This document shows, one piece after another, positions 8,792-16,476 of a stretch of DNA of 64,000 bases; the stretch's first letter is position 1; every line of letters begins with the position of its first letter. The notes below the pieces were generated by a model, which was not told the DNA's origin, did not search any database, and was given only the letters and a program-made list of their open reading frames with translations. Source of the DNA: Pseudomonas denitrificans (nom. rej.) (GTDB lineage Bacteria; Pseudomonadota; Gammaproteobacteria; Pseudomonadales; Pseudomonadaceae); the NCBI RefSeq assembly GCF_008807415.1, contig NZ_CP043626.1:6796501-6860500 (forward strand), read 5' to 3'. The position numbers were made by a program, and so were the translations under genes.

Positions 8792-9598
8792 TTAATAGAC
8801 CGGCGTGATCACGGGTTCGTCGACAGGGTGCAGGCGCGCGGCGAGCGTGGCCGGCAGGGCGGCGCGAGCGGCCCGGCGGTCGGCGTTGAGCGGGATGTCG
8901 TAGGTGATGCGGGCGCCGTAGGCGTTGGGCGCCTGCGGGTCGTGGCGGACCTTGTCGAAGACCAGCAGGCGGGTGCCCAGGCTGAAGCCCTCGGCGAGGT
9001 CGTGGGTGACCATGAACACGGTGAGCCGGGTTTCCTGCCACAGCTCCAGCAGCAGGGCGTGCATGTCCTTGCGGATGCCCGGGTCCAGCGCGCCGAAGGG
9101 TTCGTCGAGCAGCAGCACGCGCGGCTTCATCACCAGCGCCTGGGCGATGGCCAGGCGTTGCTGCATGCCGCCGGAGAGGGCGCTCGGGTACTGCTGCAAC
9201 GCATGGCCAAGGCCGACGCGCTTGAGCAACTCGGCGGCCTGTTCGCGAGCCTCGCGCTTGGCGCTGCCGAACAGCCGGCCGAGCAGCGGCGAGCGCGGCA
9301 GTTCCAGGCCGAGGGCGACGTTGTCGAGCACGGAAAGATGCGGGAACACCGAGTAGCGCTGGAACACCACGCCACGGCTGGGGGCGGGCTCGGCGGCCAG
9401 CGGCTGGCCTTCGAGCAGCAGCTCGCCACGGCTGGGGCGCTCCTGGCCGAGCAGCAGGCGCAGGAAGGTGGATTTGCCGCAGCCGGAGGCGCCGACCAGG
9501 GTGCAGAACTCGCCTTCCTTCACCTCGAGATTCAGGCGTTCGAGCACCACGTTGCCGGCGTATTCCTGCCAGACGTTCTTCACCTGGATGAAGCTCAT
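8792..9598 (-). CDS. ABC transporter ATP-binding protein of the guanidine operon
   Basis: The 268-aa cytoplasmic ATPase powers import. Walker A GASGCGKST lies at 36-44, signature LSGGMQQR at 141-148, Walker B VLLLDEP at 161-167, and the H-loop in FMVTHDLAEG. It belongs to the nitrate/taurine/aliphatic sulfonate (SsuB/TauB-like) branch. Its ATG overlaps the permease stop by 4 bases, indicating translational coupling. Databases call such genes urea carboxylase-related ABC transporter; the riboswitch argues that the cargo is guanidine or a guanidino compound. The ~60-residue C-terminal extension after the ATPase core (from LVFDKVRHDP) is also seen in this subfamily as far as recalled. Confidence 0.9.
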   Translation of the reverse strand: MSFIQVKNVWQEYAGNVVLERLNLEVKEGEFCTLVGASGCGKSTFLRLLLGQERPSRGELLLEGQPLAAEPAPSRGVVFQRYSVFPHLSVLDNVALGLELPRSPLLGRLFGSAKREAREQAAELLKRVGLGHALQQYPSALSGGMQQRLAIAQALVMKPRVLLLDEPFGALDPGIRKDMHALLLELWQETRLTVFMVTHDLAEGFSLGTRLLVFDKVRHDPQAPNAYGARITYDIPLNADRRAARAALPATLAARLHPVDEPVITPVY

Positions 9599-10410
9599 GC
9601 CTTGGCTCCTTCATACCAGGGGAAGGCGCGTCGGGTGAGCGCGCGCAGTGCCCAGTCCATCAGCCAGGCCAGTGCGGTGATCCACACCACGTAGGGCAGG
9701 ATCACGTCCATGGCCAGGTAGCGGCGCACCAGGAAGATGCGGTAGCCCAGGCCGTCGGTGGAGGCGATGGCCTCGGCGGCGATGAGGAACAGCCAGGCCG
9801 AGCCGAGCATCAGGCGCAGGGAGATCAGCAGGCGCGGCAGCAGTTGCGGCAGCACCACGCGCAGGATCAGCGTCCAGGTGCTGGCGCCCAGGGTCTGCGC
9901 CTTGATCAGCAGTTCGCGGGGGATTTCCCGGGCGCGCTGTTCGATGTCGCGGGCGATGCAGGGGGCGACGCCGATGACGATCAGCACCACCTTGGACAGT
10001 TCGCCAAGGCCGAAGACGATGAACAGCACCGGCAGGATCGCCAGCGGCGGGATCATCGACAGCACGGTGAGCAAGGGCGAGAGCGGCGCGCCGAACAGCG
10101 GCACGCTGCCGGCGGCGATGCCCAGCACCAGGCCGAGCAGCGCGGCGATGGACAGGCCCATCCCAAGGCGTTGCAGGCTGGCGCCGGTGTCCTTCCAGAA
10201 CAGCACTTCGCCGGTGCGCTTGTCTTCGCTGAAGGCCAGGCGGTTCACCGCGTCGGCCATCTGCGCGGCGCTGGGCAGCAGCTTGTCATTGGGGTTCTCT
10301 GCCAGCCGCGAGGTGGAGCCTGCGAAGTAGGCGAACAGCAGCAGGGCGAAGGGCAGCAGCACGAGGAGCAGACGGCCGCTGCGGTCGGGGGTTCGGTTGA
10401 TCAGGCGCAT
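9595..10410 (-). CDS. ABC transporter permease of the guanidine operon
   Basis: The 271-aa inner-membrane protein has about six hydrophobic segments, beginning with LLLVLLPFALLLFAYFAG (~14-31). An EAA-type loop, AREIPRELLIKAQTLGAST, precedes LILRVVLPQLLPRL and would contact the ATPase. It belongs to the BPD_transp_1 / TauC-SsuC branch. A periplasmic ~45-residue stretch follows the first membrane segment. It is translationally coupled to the ATPase gene downstream and separated from the binding-protein gene upstream by a palindromic repeat (10430-10507). Confidence 0.9.
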   Translation of the reverse strand: MRLINRTPDRSGRLLLVLLPFALLLFAYFAGSTSRLAENPNDKLLPSAAQMADAVNRLAFSEDKRTGEVLFWKDTGASLQRLGMGLSIAALLGLVLGIAAGSVPLFGAPLSPLLTVLSMIPPLAILPVLFIVFGLGELSKVVLIVIGVAPCIARDIEQRAREIPRELLIKAQTLGASTWTLILRVVLPQLLPRLLISLRLMLGSAWLFLIAAEAIASTDGLGYRIFLVRRYLAMDVILPYVVWITALAWLMDWALRALTRRAFPWYEGAKA

Positions 10411-10429
10411 GTTTCGTACCTGTCGATTC

Positions 10430-10507
10430 GTAGGGCGGATAACGCGGAACGCGTTATCCGCCGTGGCGTCGGGACGGCGGATAACCGCAAGCGGTTATTC
10501 GCCCTAC
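10430..10507. repeat. GTAGGGCGGATAAC palindromic repeat in the transporter operon
   Basis: A 78-bp element beginning GTAGGGCGGATAACGCG and ending GGTTATTCGCCCTAC, with two internal arms around TTATCCGCCG and GACGGCGGATAA. It lies between the binding-protein and permease genes, where it could act as an mRNA hairpin that raises binding-protein expression over permease. That is a known effect of REP sequences and is inferred here. Confidence 0.75.
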
Positions 10508-10526
10508 GAGGGACGCGGTGGGTTGG

Positions 10527-11591
10527 TCAGAGCTTGCCGTCGGCCGCCATCTGCACGTAGGTCGGGTCGAAGCGCAGCTTGAGGTTCTGCGCGTCGCCGG
10601 TGGTGAGGCCGCCGGCGAAGCTCATGCCGACCGCTTCGGCGCTTTTCGCGCCCTCGCCGAGCAGGCCGTGGGCGAAGGAGAAGGCCGCGACCTTGTCCAT
10701 GGTCGCCGGCAGTTTCGGGCTGGTGGCGAAGGCCAGTGCTTCCTGCGCAGTGGCAAACAATTTGGTAGTAGCGAGCTGGCTCTGGTAACCGGCGAGGTCG
10801 GTGCCCGAGGCCTTGGCCATGTGCTCCAGCGCGGCGCGGGTCTCGGCGCTTTCGCCCTGCATCAGCGCCACGGTTTCGAACCAGGCGCCGGTCAGGGCCT
10901 TGCCCAGGGCGGGGTTGTCCTTCAGGACCGTGCTGTTGACCACCATCATGTCCATGATCTCGCCGGGGACCTGGCTGGAGTTGAACACCTCGGTGGTGCC
11001 CGGCTTGGCGCGGGCCTCGGCGAGCATCGGGTTCCAGGTGGTCACGGCCTGCACGTCGTCGGTGTTGAAGGCGGCGGCGATGTCGGCGTCGGAGGTGTTC
11101 ACCGTCTTCACGTCCTTCTCGCTGAGGCGGGCGTTCTCCAGGGCGCGGGCGAGCAGGTAGTGGGAGACGGACAGCTCCACCAGGTTGACGTTCATGCCCT
11201 TGAGGTCGGCCAGGGTCTTGCCTTCACCCTTGATGACGATGCCGTCGTTGCCGTTGGAAAAGTCGCTGACGATCAGCGCGGTGGAGTCGACGCCGCCGGC
11301 GGCGGGGATGGTCAGGGCATCCATGTTGGTCATGGTGCAGCCGTCGAACTGGCCCGCGGTGTACTGGTTGATCGACTCGATGTAGTCGTTGAGCTGGGTG
11401 ACCTTGATCTCGATGCCGTACTTCTTCGCCCACTTGTCGACGATGCCGTGGCTGGCCGCGTACTCCCAGGGCATCCAGCCGGCGTAGATGGTCCAGCAGA
11501 GGTTGAAGCTGTTCTTCGCGGCGGCGGAGGCTGAGAGGCTGAAGGCGGCGAGGCCGGCGGCGAACAGGGCGGTCAGAAGGGGCTTGCGCAT
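10527..11591 (-). CDS. Periplasmic substrate-binding protein, guanidine-operon ABC importer
   Basis: The 354-aa protein has a clear Sec signal peptide (MRKPLLTALFAAGLAAFSLS, cleavage near residue 24 after ASA) and an NMT1/TauA-like type II binding fold. N-terminal mature sequence FNLCWTIYAGWMPWEYA provides aromatic residues typical of cation- or guanidinium-binding pockets (inference). It is the first gene of the operon and starts about 49 bases downstream of the guanidine-I riboswitch, behind a GGAG ribosome-binding site. It would capture guanidine in the periplasm and deliver it to the permease. Usual database name: urea carboxylase-related ABC transporter, periplasmic component. Confidence 0.88.
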   Translation of the reverse strand: MRKPLLTALFAAGLAAFSLSASAAAKNSFNLCWTIYAGWMPWEYAASHGIVDKWAKKYGIEIKVTQLNDYIESINQYTAGQFDGCTMTNMDALTIPAAGGVDSTALIVSDFSNGNDGIVIKGEGKTLADLKGMNVNLVELSVSHYLLARALENARLSEKDVKTVNTSDADIAAAFNTDDVQAVTTWNPMLAEARAKPGTTEVFNSSQVPGEIMDMMVVNSTVLKDNPALGKALTGAWFETVALMQGESAETRAALEHMAKASGTDLAGYQSQLATTKLFATAQEALAFATSPKLPATMDKVAAFSFAHGLLGEGAKSAEAVGMSFAGGLTTGDAQNLKLRFDPTYVQMAADGKL

Positions 11592-11639
11592 GGAGCATCT
11601 CCAGTCGATTGGCGGGCAGGCAGGAGTCGGGCGGCACTT

Positions 11640-11743
11640 GTCGCTCTCGTCTCCCGGGCTTTTGTCCCGCCGTGTAACCTCGCTGGAGGTCGATGACTCT
11701 CGGACCAGTCACTCGCTGCGCGAGCCGGAACCCTAGTCATCCA
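11640..11743 (-). promoter_or_regulatory. Guanidine-I (ykkC) riboswitch
   Basis: Read on the minus strand, the region carries the ykkC hallmarks in order: a P1 stem of GATGACT (11735-11741) and AGTCATC (11692-11698), CTAGGGTTCCG immediately inside it, then CTGGTCCGAGAG. A downstream hairpin module follows, ACACGGCGGGACAAAAGCCC then GGGAGA (about 11650-11674). These conserved blocks and their spacing match the guanidine-I class, which binds free guanidinium and turns on downstream genes. It stands directly upstream of the transporter gene. I see no clear intrinsic terminator between it and the ATG, so control could be at translation. Outer limits are approximate. Confidence 0.93.
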
Positions 11744-12014
11744 TTGTCAGATTGTGGTGCCGCTTTCCGAATGCTTCGGATCGATCCTGCACACTCGATA
11801 CAAAGCGAGCGGCGTGCCAAGTTGGCGAAAGTGCCGGGGCAGAAGGGCTGCGCTGGATCGGGGTGGAGGTTTCGATGCAAGCCGGAGCGTTGCGCCGCCC
11901 TCAAATGAAGCGCGACGCCGCATCCTGGTGCGCGGGGCCAGTCGAAAGGCAGGAGCGGGCGGGGCGTGCCGGGCGGCAGACTGCAGTCACCTTCACCTTG
12001 AGGAATCCATCGCC
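11744..12014. other. Non-coding stretch between riboswitch and DUF1145 gene
   Basis: This 271-bp divergent region must hold the promoter for the guanidine operon (minus) and probably one for the DUF1145 gene (plus). I see no repeat, RNA gene or clear promoter boxes that I can support. Confidence 0.4.
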
Positions 12015-12272
12015 ATGTCCGAGTTGCTGAGCTTCGCCAAGGGCGCGCTGACCATGTTCTGGGTCGCCGCCGTGCTCAATCTGATCTACCCGTTCGGCGA
12101 GCTGCATCGCCCGCTGTTGTGGCTCTCCGCGATCCTGTTGGTGGTGCATGTGGGCGAGGTGCTGTTGCTGGCGCGCCGCCGTTCCTGGCTGGAGCAGGTG
12201 CAGGTGCTGCTGTTCGGCGTGCTCCACCTGCAGAGCCGCAAGGTTCGCCGTCTGGCCACTGTGAACGGCTGA
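12015..12272 (+). CDS. DUF1145 small inner-membrane protein
   Basis: The 85-aa protein has two or three hydrophobic segments: LTMFWVAAVLNLIYPFG, LLWLSAILLVVHVGEVLLL and a weaker amphipathic stretch near LLFGVLHL. The FWxxxLNLxxPF pattern and size fit DUF1145 (YhhL-like), of unknown function. The start at 12015 has a GAGGAA ribosome-binding site; the longer upstream frame is low-quality sequence. It is not linked to the neighbouring genes by an obvious operon. Confidence 0.75.
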   Translation: MSELLSFAKGALTMFWVAAVLNLIYPFGELHRPLLWLSAILLVVHVGEVLLLARRRSWLEQVQVLLFGVLHLQSRKVRRLATVNG

Positions 12273-12395
12273 TTTACCCAAGCTTTACCTTTCGCCGCGG
12301 CACCGCCTTCTGACAGACATGTCTGATCTTGTGAGACCGGAAGAATGTACGCCCCGCACCCCGGCGGGGCGGCCGGCTCGCCTGATGGAGGCGCC

Positions 12396-12560
12396 ATGCG
12401 TCGTTTCTTCGCTGCTGTACTGATGATCCTTCCGTTGACCGGCTGCGTGGTCTACGAGCATGACCACGACCGTGGTGGCTGGCATGACCGGCCGCACTAC
12501 TATCGCCCGGCGCCGCCGCCGGCCTATTACGGTGGCCCTTACCAGGGCTGGCGCCGTTGA
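12396..12560 (+). CDS. Small His/Tyr-rich lipoprotein
   Basis: The 54-aa ORF begins MRRFFAAVLMILPLTGCVVY, a classic lipoprotein signal with lipobox LTGC and lipidated Cys17, after a GATGGAG ribosome-binding site. The mature part is only ~38 residues and unusually rich in His, Asp, Tyr, Pro and Gly (EHDHDRGGWHDRPHYYRP). A metal-binding or envelope-surface role can be imagined but not shown. It ends 3 bp before the LysR stop on the opposite strand. Its signal peptide makes it more than a chance ORF. Confidence 0.65.
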   Translation: MRRFFAAVLMILPLTGCVVYEHDHDRGGWHDRPHYYRPAPPPAYYGGPYQGWRR

Positions 12561-12563
12561 GCC

Positions 12564-13475
12564 TCACGACGCGGCGCTGAACGTCGCGTCTTCCTCCAGC
12601 AACAACTCGACGAACTGGCTAGCCGCAGGCGACAGGCTGCGGCTGGCGTGGCGTACCAGGGCATAGGCGGAGCCGCGTCCTGCCACGTCGCCGCTGCTGG
12701 GCCAGGGCAGCACCGCCAGGCTGCCGGCCTGCACATCCGCGGCCACCACATCCCAGGTGGCCAGGCAGAGTACGTCGCTGCCTTTCACCAGCTCCTTGAG
12801 CATCAGCACGTCATCGCATTGCACGCTCAGCGGCTGCTCGCGGCCGAGGGTGCGAGCCAGCCCTTCGTGGGCGTCGCGCGGCAGGCGCGGGCCGGCCAGC
12901 GGGTAGTCGAGCACGCGCTCCACCGACGGCACGCTGCCGAGCAGCGGATGCCCCGGCCGGCAGAACAGCACGCCCCGGTGTACCCGCAGCGGCAGGATGT
13001 CGAGGCGGCTGTCGCCTTCCAGTTCGCGGTAGTCGGCGATGAACAGTTCCAGTTCGTCGTCCAGCAGACGCTGGTGCAGCTCGCTCCAGTTCTCGATGGA
13101 CAGCAGCACCGACACCTTCGGGTGCGCGCTGCTGTAGCGCGCGAGCACCTGCGGCATCAGCCGCGCGCCGGGGAAGGGGCCGGCGCCCAGGCGCAGCTCG
13201 CCGGTCTCCAGGTCGGCCAGTTGCAGCACGGCATTCTTCAGCGCACGGTCACCGGCCAGCAGGCGGCGGGCATGTTCGAGCACCAGCCGGCCATGGGCGG
13301 TGAGGGTGACGCCGCGCGGGTTGCGGTCCACGAGCTGGCAGCTCAGCTGGCCTTCCAGCGCCTGGATGCTCCGCGACAGGGCGGGTTGACTAAGATTCAC
13401 CGCATCGGCGGCGCGGGCGAAGTGACCGTGCTCGGCGAGGGCGACGAAGTGGCGTAGCTGGCGGAGATCGCTCAT
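12564..13475 (-). CDS. sdsB: LysR-family regulator, probable activator of the alkylsulfatase gene
   Basis: The 303-aa protein starts MSDLRQLRHFVALAEHGHFA; longer upstream frames run into the divergent gene and are rejected. Residues ~4-62 form the winged HTH of LysR regulators (RAADAVNLSQPALSRSIQAL), followed by a ligand-binding domain (~90-295). It is transcribed divergently from the SdsA-type sulfatase with a 97-bp shared promoter region. This is the sdsB-sdsA layout known from Pseudomonas, where SdsB activates alkylsulfatase expression with alkyl sulfates or their products. The symbol rests on this context. Confidence 0.8.
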   Translation of the reverse strand: MSDLRQLRHFVALAEHGHFARAADAVNLSQPALSRSIQALEGQLSCQLVDRNPRGVTLTAHGRLVLEHARRLLAGDRALKNAVLQLADLETGELRLGAGPFPGARLMPQVLARYSSAHPKVSVLLSIENWSELHQRLLDDELELFIADYRELEGDSRLDILPLRVHRGVLFCRPGHPLLGSVPSVERVLDYPLAGPRLPRDAHEGLARTLGREQPLSVQCDDVLMLKELVKGSDVLCLATWDVVAADVQAGSLAVLPWPSSGDVAGRGSAYALVRHASRSLSPAASQFVELLLEEDATFSAAS

Positions 13476-13572
13476 GCGCTTCCTGCATTGATTGTTAAGT
13501 TGGAATGCATTGGAATTATTAGCGCGACGGCCGGCATAGTGCGAGCACAACAACAAATTCCGGAGCCTTCCG
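13476..13572. promoter_or_regulatory. Divergent promoter region sdsB/sdsA
   Basis: The 97-bp AT-richer region separates two divergent genes and must contain both promoters and the LysR operator. A stretch ATTGTTAAGTTGGAATGCAT and GGAATTATT could hold the operator, but no clear T-N11-A palindrome can be assigned with confidence. Confidence 0.5.
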
Positions 13573-15546
13573 ATGTCCCGTCTTTCCGCTGCCGTGCTGC
13601 TCGCCAGCCTCTGCCCCGGCCTGCTGGTCGCCGCCGAACAGCCCAAGCCCCCGACCTCCTTCACCCAGGCCGCGCAGGAGCAGGTGCGCCAGTCGCTGCC
13701 GTTCAGTGACCGTGCCGATTTCGACCGGGTGGAGAAAGGCCTGATCAAGCGCCCCGAGAACCTCGTGATCAAGAACGAGGACGGCACGGTGGCCTGGCAA
13801 CTGGGCGGCTACGACTTCCTCAAGGCCGCCAGGGACGTCGCCAGCGTCAACCCGAGCCTGATGCGCCAGGCCCAGCTGAACCTCAGCTACGGCCTGTTCA
13901 AGGTTACCGACGGCATCTACCAGGTGCGCGGTTTCGACCTCGCCAACACCACCTTCATCGAAGGCAAGACCGGCTGGATCGTCATCGATACCCTGACCAC
14001 CCCGGCGACTTCCAGGGCCGCCTACGCCCTGGTGAGCCAGGAACTGGGGCAGAAGCCGATCCGCGCGGTCATCTACAGCCATGCCCACATCGACCACTTC
14101 GGCGGCGTGAAGGGCCTGGTCAGCCAGGAGCAGGTGGACAAGGGCGAGGTGCAGATCATCGCGCCCAAGGGCTTCATGGAAGCGGCGATCAAGGAGAACG
14201 TGCTGGCCGGCAACGCCATGCTGCGCCGAGCCACCTACCAGTACGGCACCATGCTGCCGCAGGGCCCGGAAGGCCACGTCGACATGGCCATCGGCAAGGC
14301 CGTCGCCAAGGGCCCGATGAGCATCATCGCGCCGACCAAGACCGTCGATGGCTCGCTGGTGGAGATGGAGATCGATGGCGTGCCTGTGACCTTCCAGAAC
14401 ACCCCGGGCACCGAATCGCCGGCGGAGATGAACGTCTGGCTGCCGCAGCAGAAGGCGCTGCTGATGGCCGAGAACGTCACCGCCACCCTGCACAACCTCT
14501 ATACCCTGCGCGGCGCCGAGACCCGCGACCCGCTGGGCTGGAGCAAGTACATCAACGAGGCGCTGCACCGGTTCGGCGACAAGGCCGAGGTTATGTTCGC
14601 CGTGCACAACTGGCCGCGCTGGGGGCACGAGGACATCGTCCGCACCCTGGAAAAGCAGCGTGACATGTACGGCTACCTGAATGACCAGACGCTGCACCTG
14701 GCCAACAACGGGGTGACCATCAACCAGATCCACGAGCGCCTGAAAGTGCCGCCGGAGCTGGCCAGCGAGTGGTTCAACCGTGGCTACCACGGCAGCGTCA
14801 GCCACAACGTGCGCGCGGTGGTGAACAAGTACCTGGGCTACTACGACAGCAACCCGGCGACGCTGAACCCGCTGGCGCCGGAGGACTCGGCGGTGAAGTA
14901 CGTCGAGTTCATGGGCGGCGCCGATCACCTGCTGCAGATGGCCAAGGCGTCCTTCGACAAGGGCGAGTACCGCTGGGTGGTTGAGGTGGTCAACAAGCTG
15001 GTCTTCGCCGACCCGACCAACCAGGCCGCGCGCAACCTGCAGGCCGACGCCCTGGAGCAGCTCGGCTACCAGGCGGAAAATGCCGGCTGGCGCAACAGCT
15101 ACCTGACCGCCGCACAGGAGCTGCGCAATGGCGTGCCGCGTGACATGCCGACCATGAAATCGGGCAGCCCCGATGCGCTGGCGGCGATGGACACCGGCCT
15201 GCTGTTCGACTACCTCGGCGTGCGCCTGAATGCCGAGAAGGCCGAGGGCGAGGACTTCGCCATCAACCTGGTGCTGCCGGACAAGAACGAGCAGTACCTG
15301 CTGGAACTGAAGAATTCGCACCTGAACAACATCAAGGGCGTGCAGAGCGAGAGCGCCGGGCAGACCGTGACCATCGACCGTGCCGACCTCAACCGCCTGA
15401 TGCTCAAGGAAGTCTCGCCGGTGCGTCTGGTGTTCGAGGGCAAGCTCAAGAGCTCGGGCAACCCGCTGCTGCTGGCCAAGCTGTTCGGCATGCTGGAAGA
15501 CTTCAACTTCTGGTTCGACGTCGTCACCCCGCCGCAGAAGAGCTGA
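13573..15546 (+). CDS. sdsA: Periplasmic SdsA-type primary alkylsulfatase
   Basis: The 657-aa zinc hydrolase cleaves primary alkyl sulfates such as dodecyl sulfate to alcohol and sulfate. A Sec signal peptide ([20 protein letters not shown]) sends it to the periplasm. The metallo-β-lactamase domain (~115-345) contains [10 protein letters not shown] with metal ligands H170, H172, D174 and H175, one residue offset from P. aeruginosa SdsA1 numbering. A helical dimerisation domain follows (~380-520), then an SCP2-like C-terminal domain (~530-650) that recruits the hydrophobic tail. Length and layout match SdsA1 (PA0740). The RBS CCGGAG precedes the ATG and a strong terminator follows the gene. 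The divergent LysR gene is its likely regulator. Confidence 0.93.
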   Translation: MSRLSAAVLLASLCPGLLVAAEQPKPPTSFTQAAQEQVRQSLPFSDRADFDRVEKGLIKRPENLVIKNEDGTVAWQLGGYDFLKAARDVASVNPSLMRQAQLNLSYGLFKVTDGIYQVRGFDLANTTFIEGKTGWIVIDTLTTPATSRAAYALVSQELGQKPIRAVIYSHAHIDHFGGVKGLVSQEQVDKGEVQIIAPKGFMEAAIKENVLAGNAMLRRATYQYGTMLPQGPEGHVDMAIGKAVAKGPMSIIAPTKTVDGSLVEMEIDGVPVTFQNTPGTESPAEMNVWLPQQKALLMAENVTATLHNLYTLRGAETRDPLGWSKYINEALHRFGDKAEVMFAVHNWPRWGHEDIVRTLEKQRDMYGYLNDQTLHLANNGVTINQIHERLKVPPELASEWFNRGYHGSVSHNVRAVVNKYLGYYDSNPATLNPLAPEDSAVKYVEFMGGADHLLQMAKASFDKGEYRWVVEVVNKLVFADPTNQAARNLQADALEQLGYQAENAGWRNSYLTAAQELRNGVPRDMPTMKSGSPDALAAMDTGLLFDYLGVRLNAEKAEGEDFAINLVLPDKNEQYLLELKNSHLNNIKGVQSESAGQTVTIDRADLNRLMLKEVSPVRLVFEGKLKSSGNPLLLAKLFGMLEDFNFWFDVVTPPQKS

Positions 15547-15597
15547 TCCTTTCCCCGCCTACGCGGCCGGTTCCCCGCCAGGCCGCGTCTCCCCTGG

Positions 15598-15637
15598 ATG
15601 GCACAATGCGATGATTGCATTGTGCCATTGTTTTTTT
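15598..15637 (+). terminator. Rho-independent terminator after sdsA
   Basis: Perfect 12-bp stem ATGGCACAATGC (15598-15609) and GCATTGTGCCAT (15617-15628), 7-base loop, then TGTTTTTTT. It lies 51 bp past the sdsA stop and separates it from lapG. It also shows that the upstream in-frame ATG at 15598 is not the lapG start. Confidence 0.9.
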
Positions 15638-15654
15638 CGCGGCCAGTCTGCACC

Positions 15655-16416
15655 ATGCGACCCCTGCACCGGCAGCTGGTTGCCGGCGCTCGCAGTCGAG
15701 TAGTCGCGATCGTGCTCAGCCGTTGTTCCAGGGTGTTGCGTCGTTGCTGGCCGGGGCCGTTGGCCCTGATGCTGGCGGCTTCGCTCGGCGTCCTGGCGGG
15801 GGCGCAGCAGGCCGAATGGAACTTCCAGCTGATCAGCCAGCAATCCACGCGCCTCTATGGGCCGCTGGGTCAAGGCCAGGTGCGCATCGACGCCTGGCAG
15901 AAGCTGCTCGCGCAGCAGGCCACGGCGAGTGAGCGCGACCAGTTGCAGGCGGTCAATCGCTTCTTCAACGACCAGCTGCGCTTCACCGATGACCTGAGCC
16001 TCTGGCACGAAGTGGACTACTGGGCCACGCCGGTGGAGGCCTTGCTCAAGGGCGCCGGCGATTGCGAGGATTTCGCCATCGCCAAGTACATCAGCCTGCG
16101 ACACCTGGGCGTGCCGGCACAGAAGCTGCGCATTACCTACGTCAAGGCGCTGCGCCTGAACCAGGCGCATATGGTGCTCACGTACTACCCACGGCCCGAT
16201 GCCGTGCCGCTGGTGCTGGACAACCTGATCGGCAGCATCCTGCCGGCCAGCCAGCGCAGCGACCTGCAGCCGGTCTACGCGTTCAACGGCGAGGGCCTGT
16301 GGCTCGCCGGCAATGGCGCGGGTGGCGGCAAGCAGGTCGGCGACAGCAAGCGGCTGTCGCGCTGGCAGGACCTGCTGAAGAAGATGAAGGCCGAAGGCTT
16401 CCCTCTGGATGAGTAG
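15655..16416 (+). CDS. lapG: LapG periplasmic cysteine protease
   Basis: The 253-aa bacterial transglutaminase-like cysteine protease (DUF920) cuts the N-terminus of LapA to release the adhesin and disperse biofilm. The Cys-His-Asp triad is visible: C137 in GAGDCEDFAIAKY, H172 in LNQAHMVLTYYP and D189 in LVLDNL. The acidic residues around C137 (D136, E138) are those used for calcium. A hydrophobic stretch, PLALMLAASLGVLAG (~34-49), serves as signal peptide. The ~30 basic residues before it make the start uncertain; a later start is possible. LapD is encoded 60 bp downstream and LapA 2.6 kb away. Confidence 0.92.
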   Translation: MRPLHRQLVAGARSRVVAIVLSRCSRVLRRCWPGPLALMLAASLGVLAGAQQAEWNFQLISQQSTRLYGPLGQGQVRIDAWQKLLAQQATASERDQLQAVNRFFNDQLRFTDDLSLWHEVDYWATPVEALLKGAGDCEDFAIAKYISLRHLGVPAQKLRITYVKALRLNQAHMVLTYYPRPDAVPLVLDNLIGSILPASQRSDLQPVYAFNGEGLWLAGNGAGGGKQVGDSKRLSRWQDLLKKMKAEGFPLDE

Positions 16417-16476
16417 CCACGGAACGAATAGCTGCACCGACACGAATAGCTCCCGCGGGGGGAGCCTGGAGACACG

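Noticed and set aside
13519..15321. 600-codon minus-strand frame over sdsA
   Set aside because: Its His/Val/Gln/Arg-rich translation has no domain, and the opposite strand encodes a clear sulfatase with catalytic motifs.
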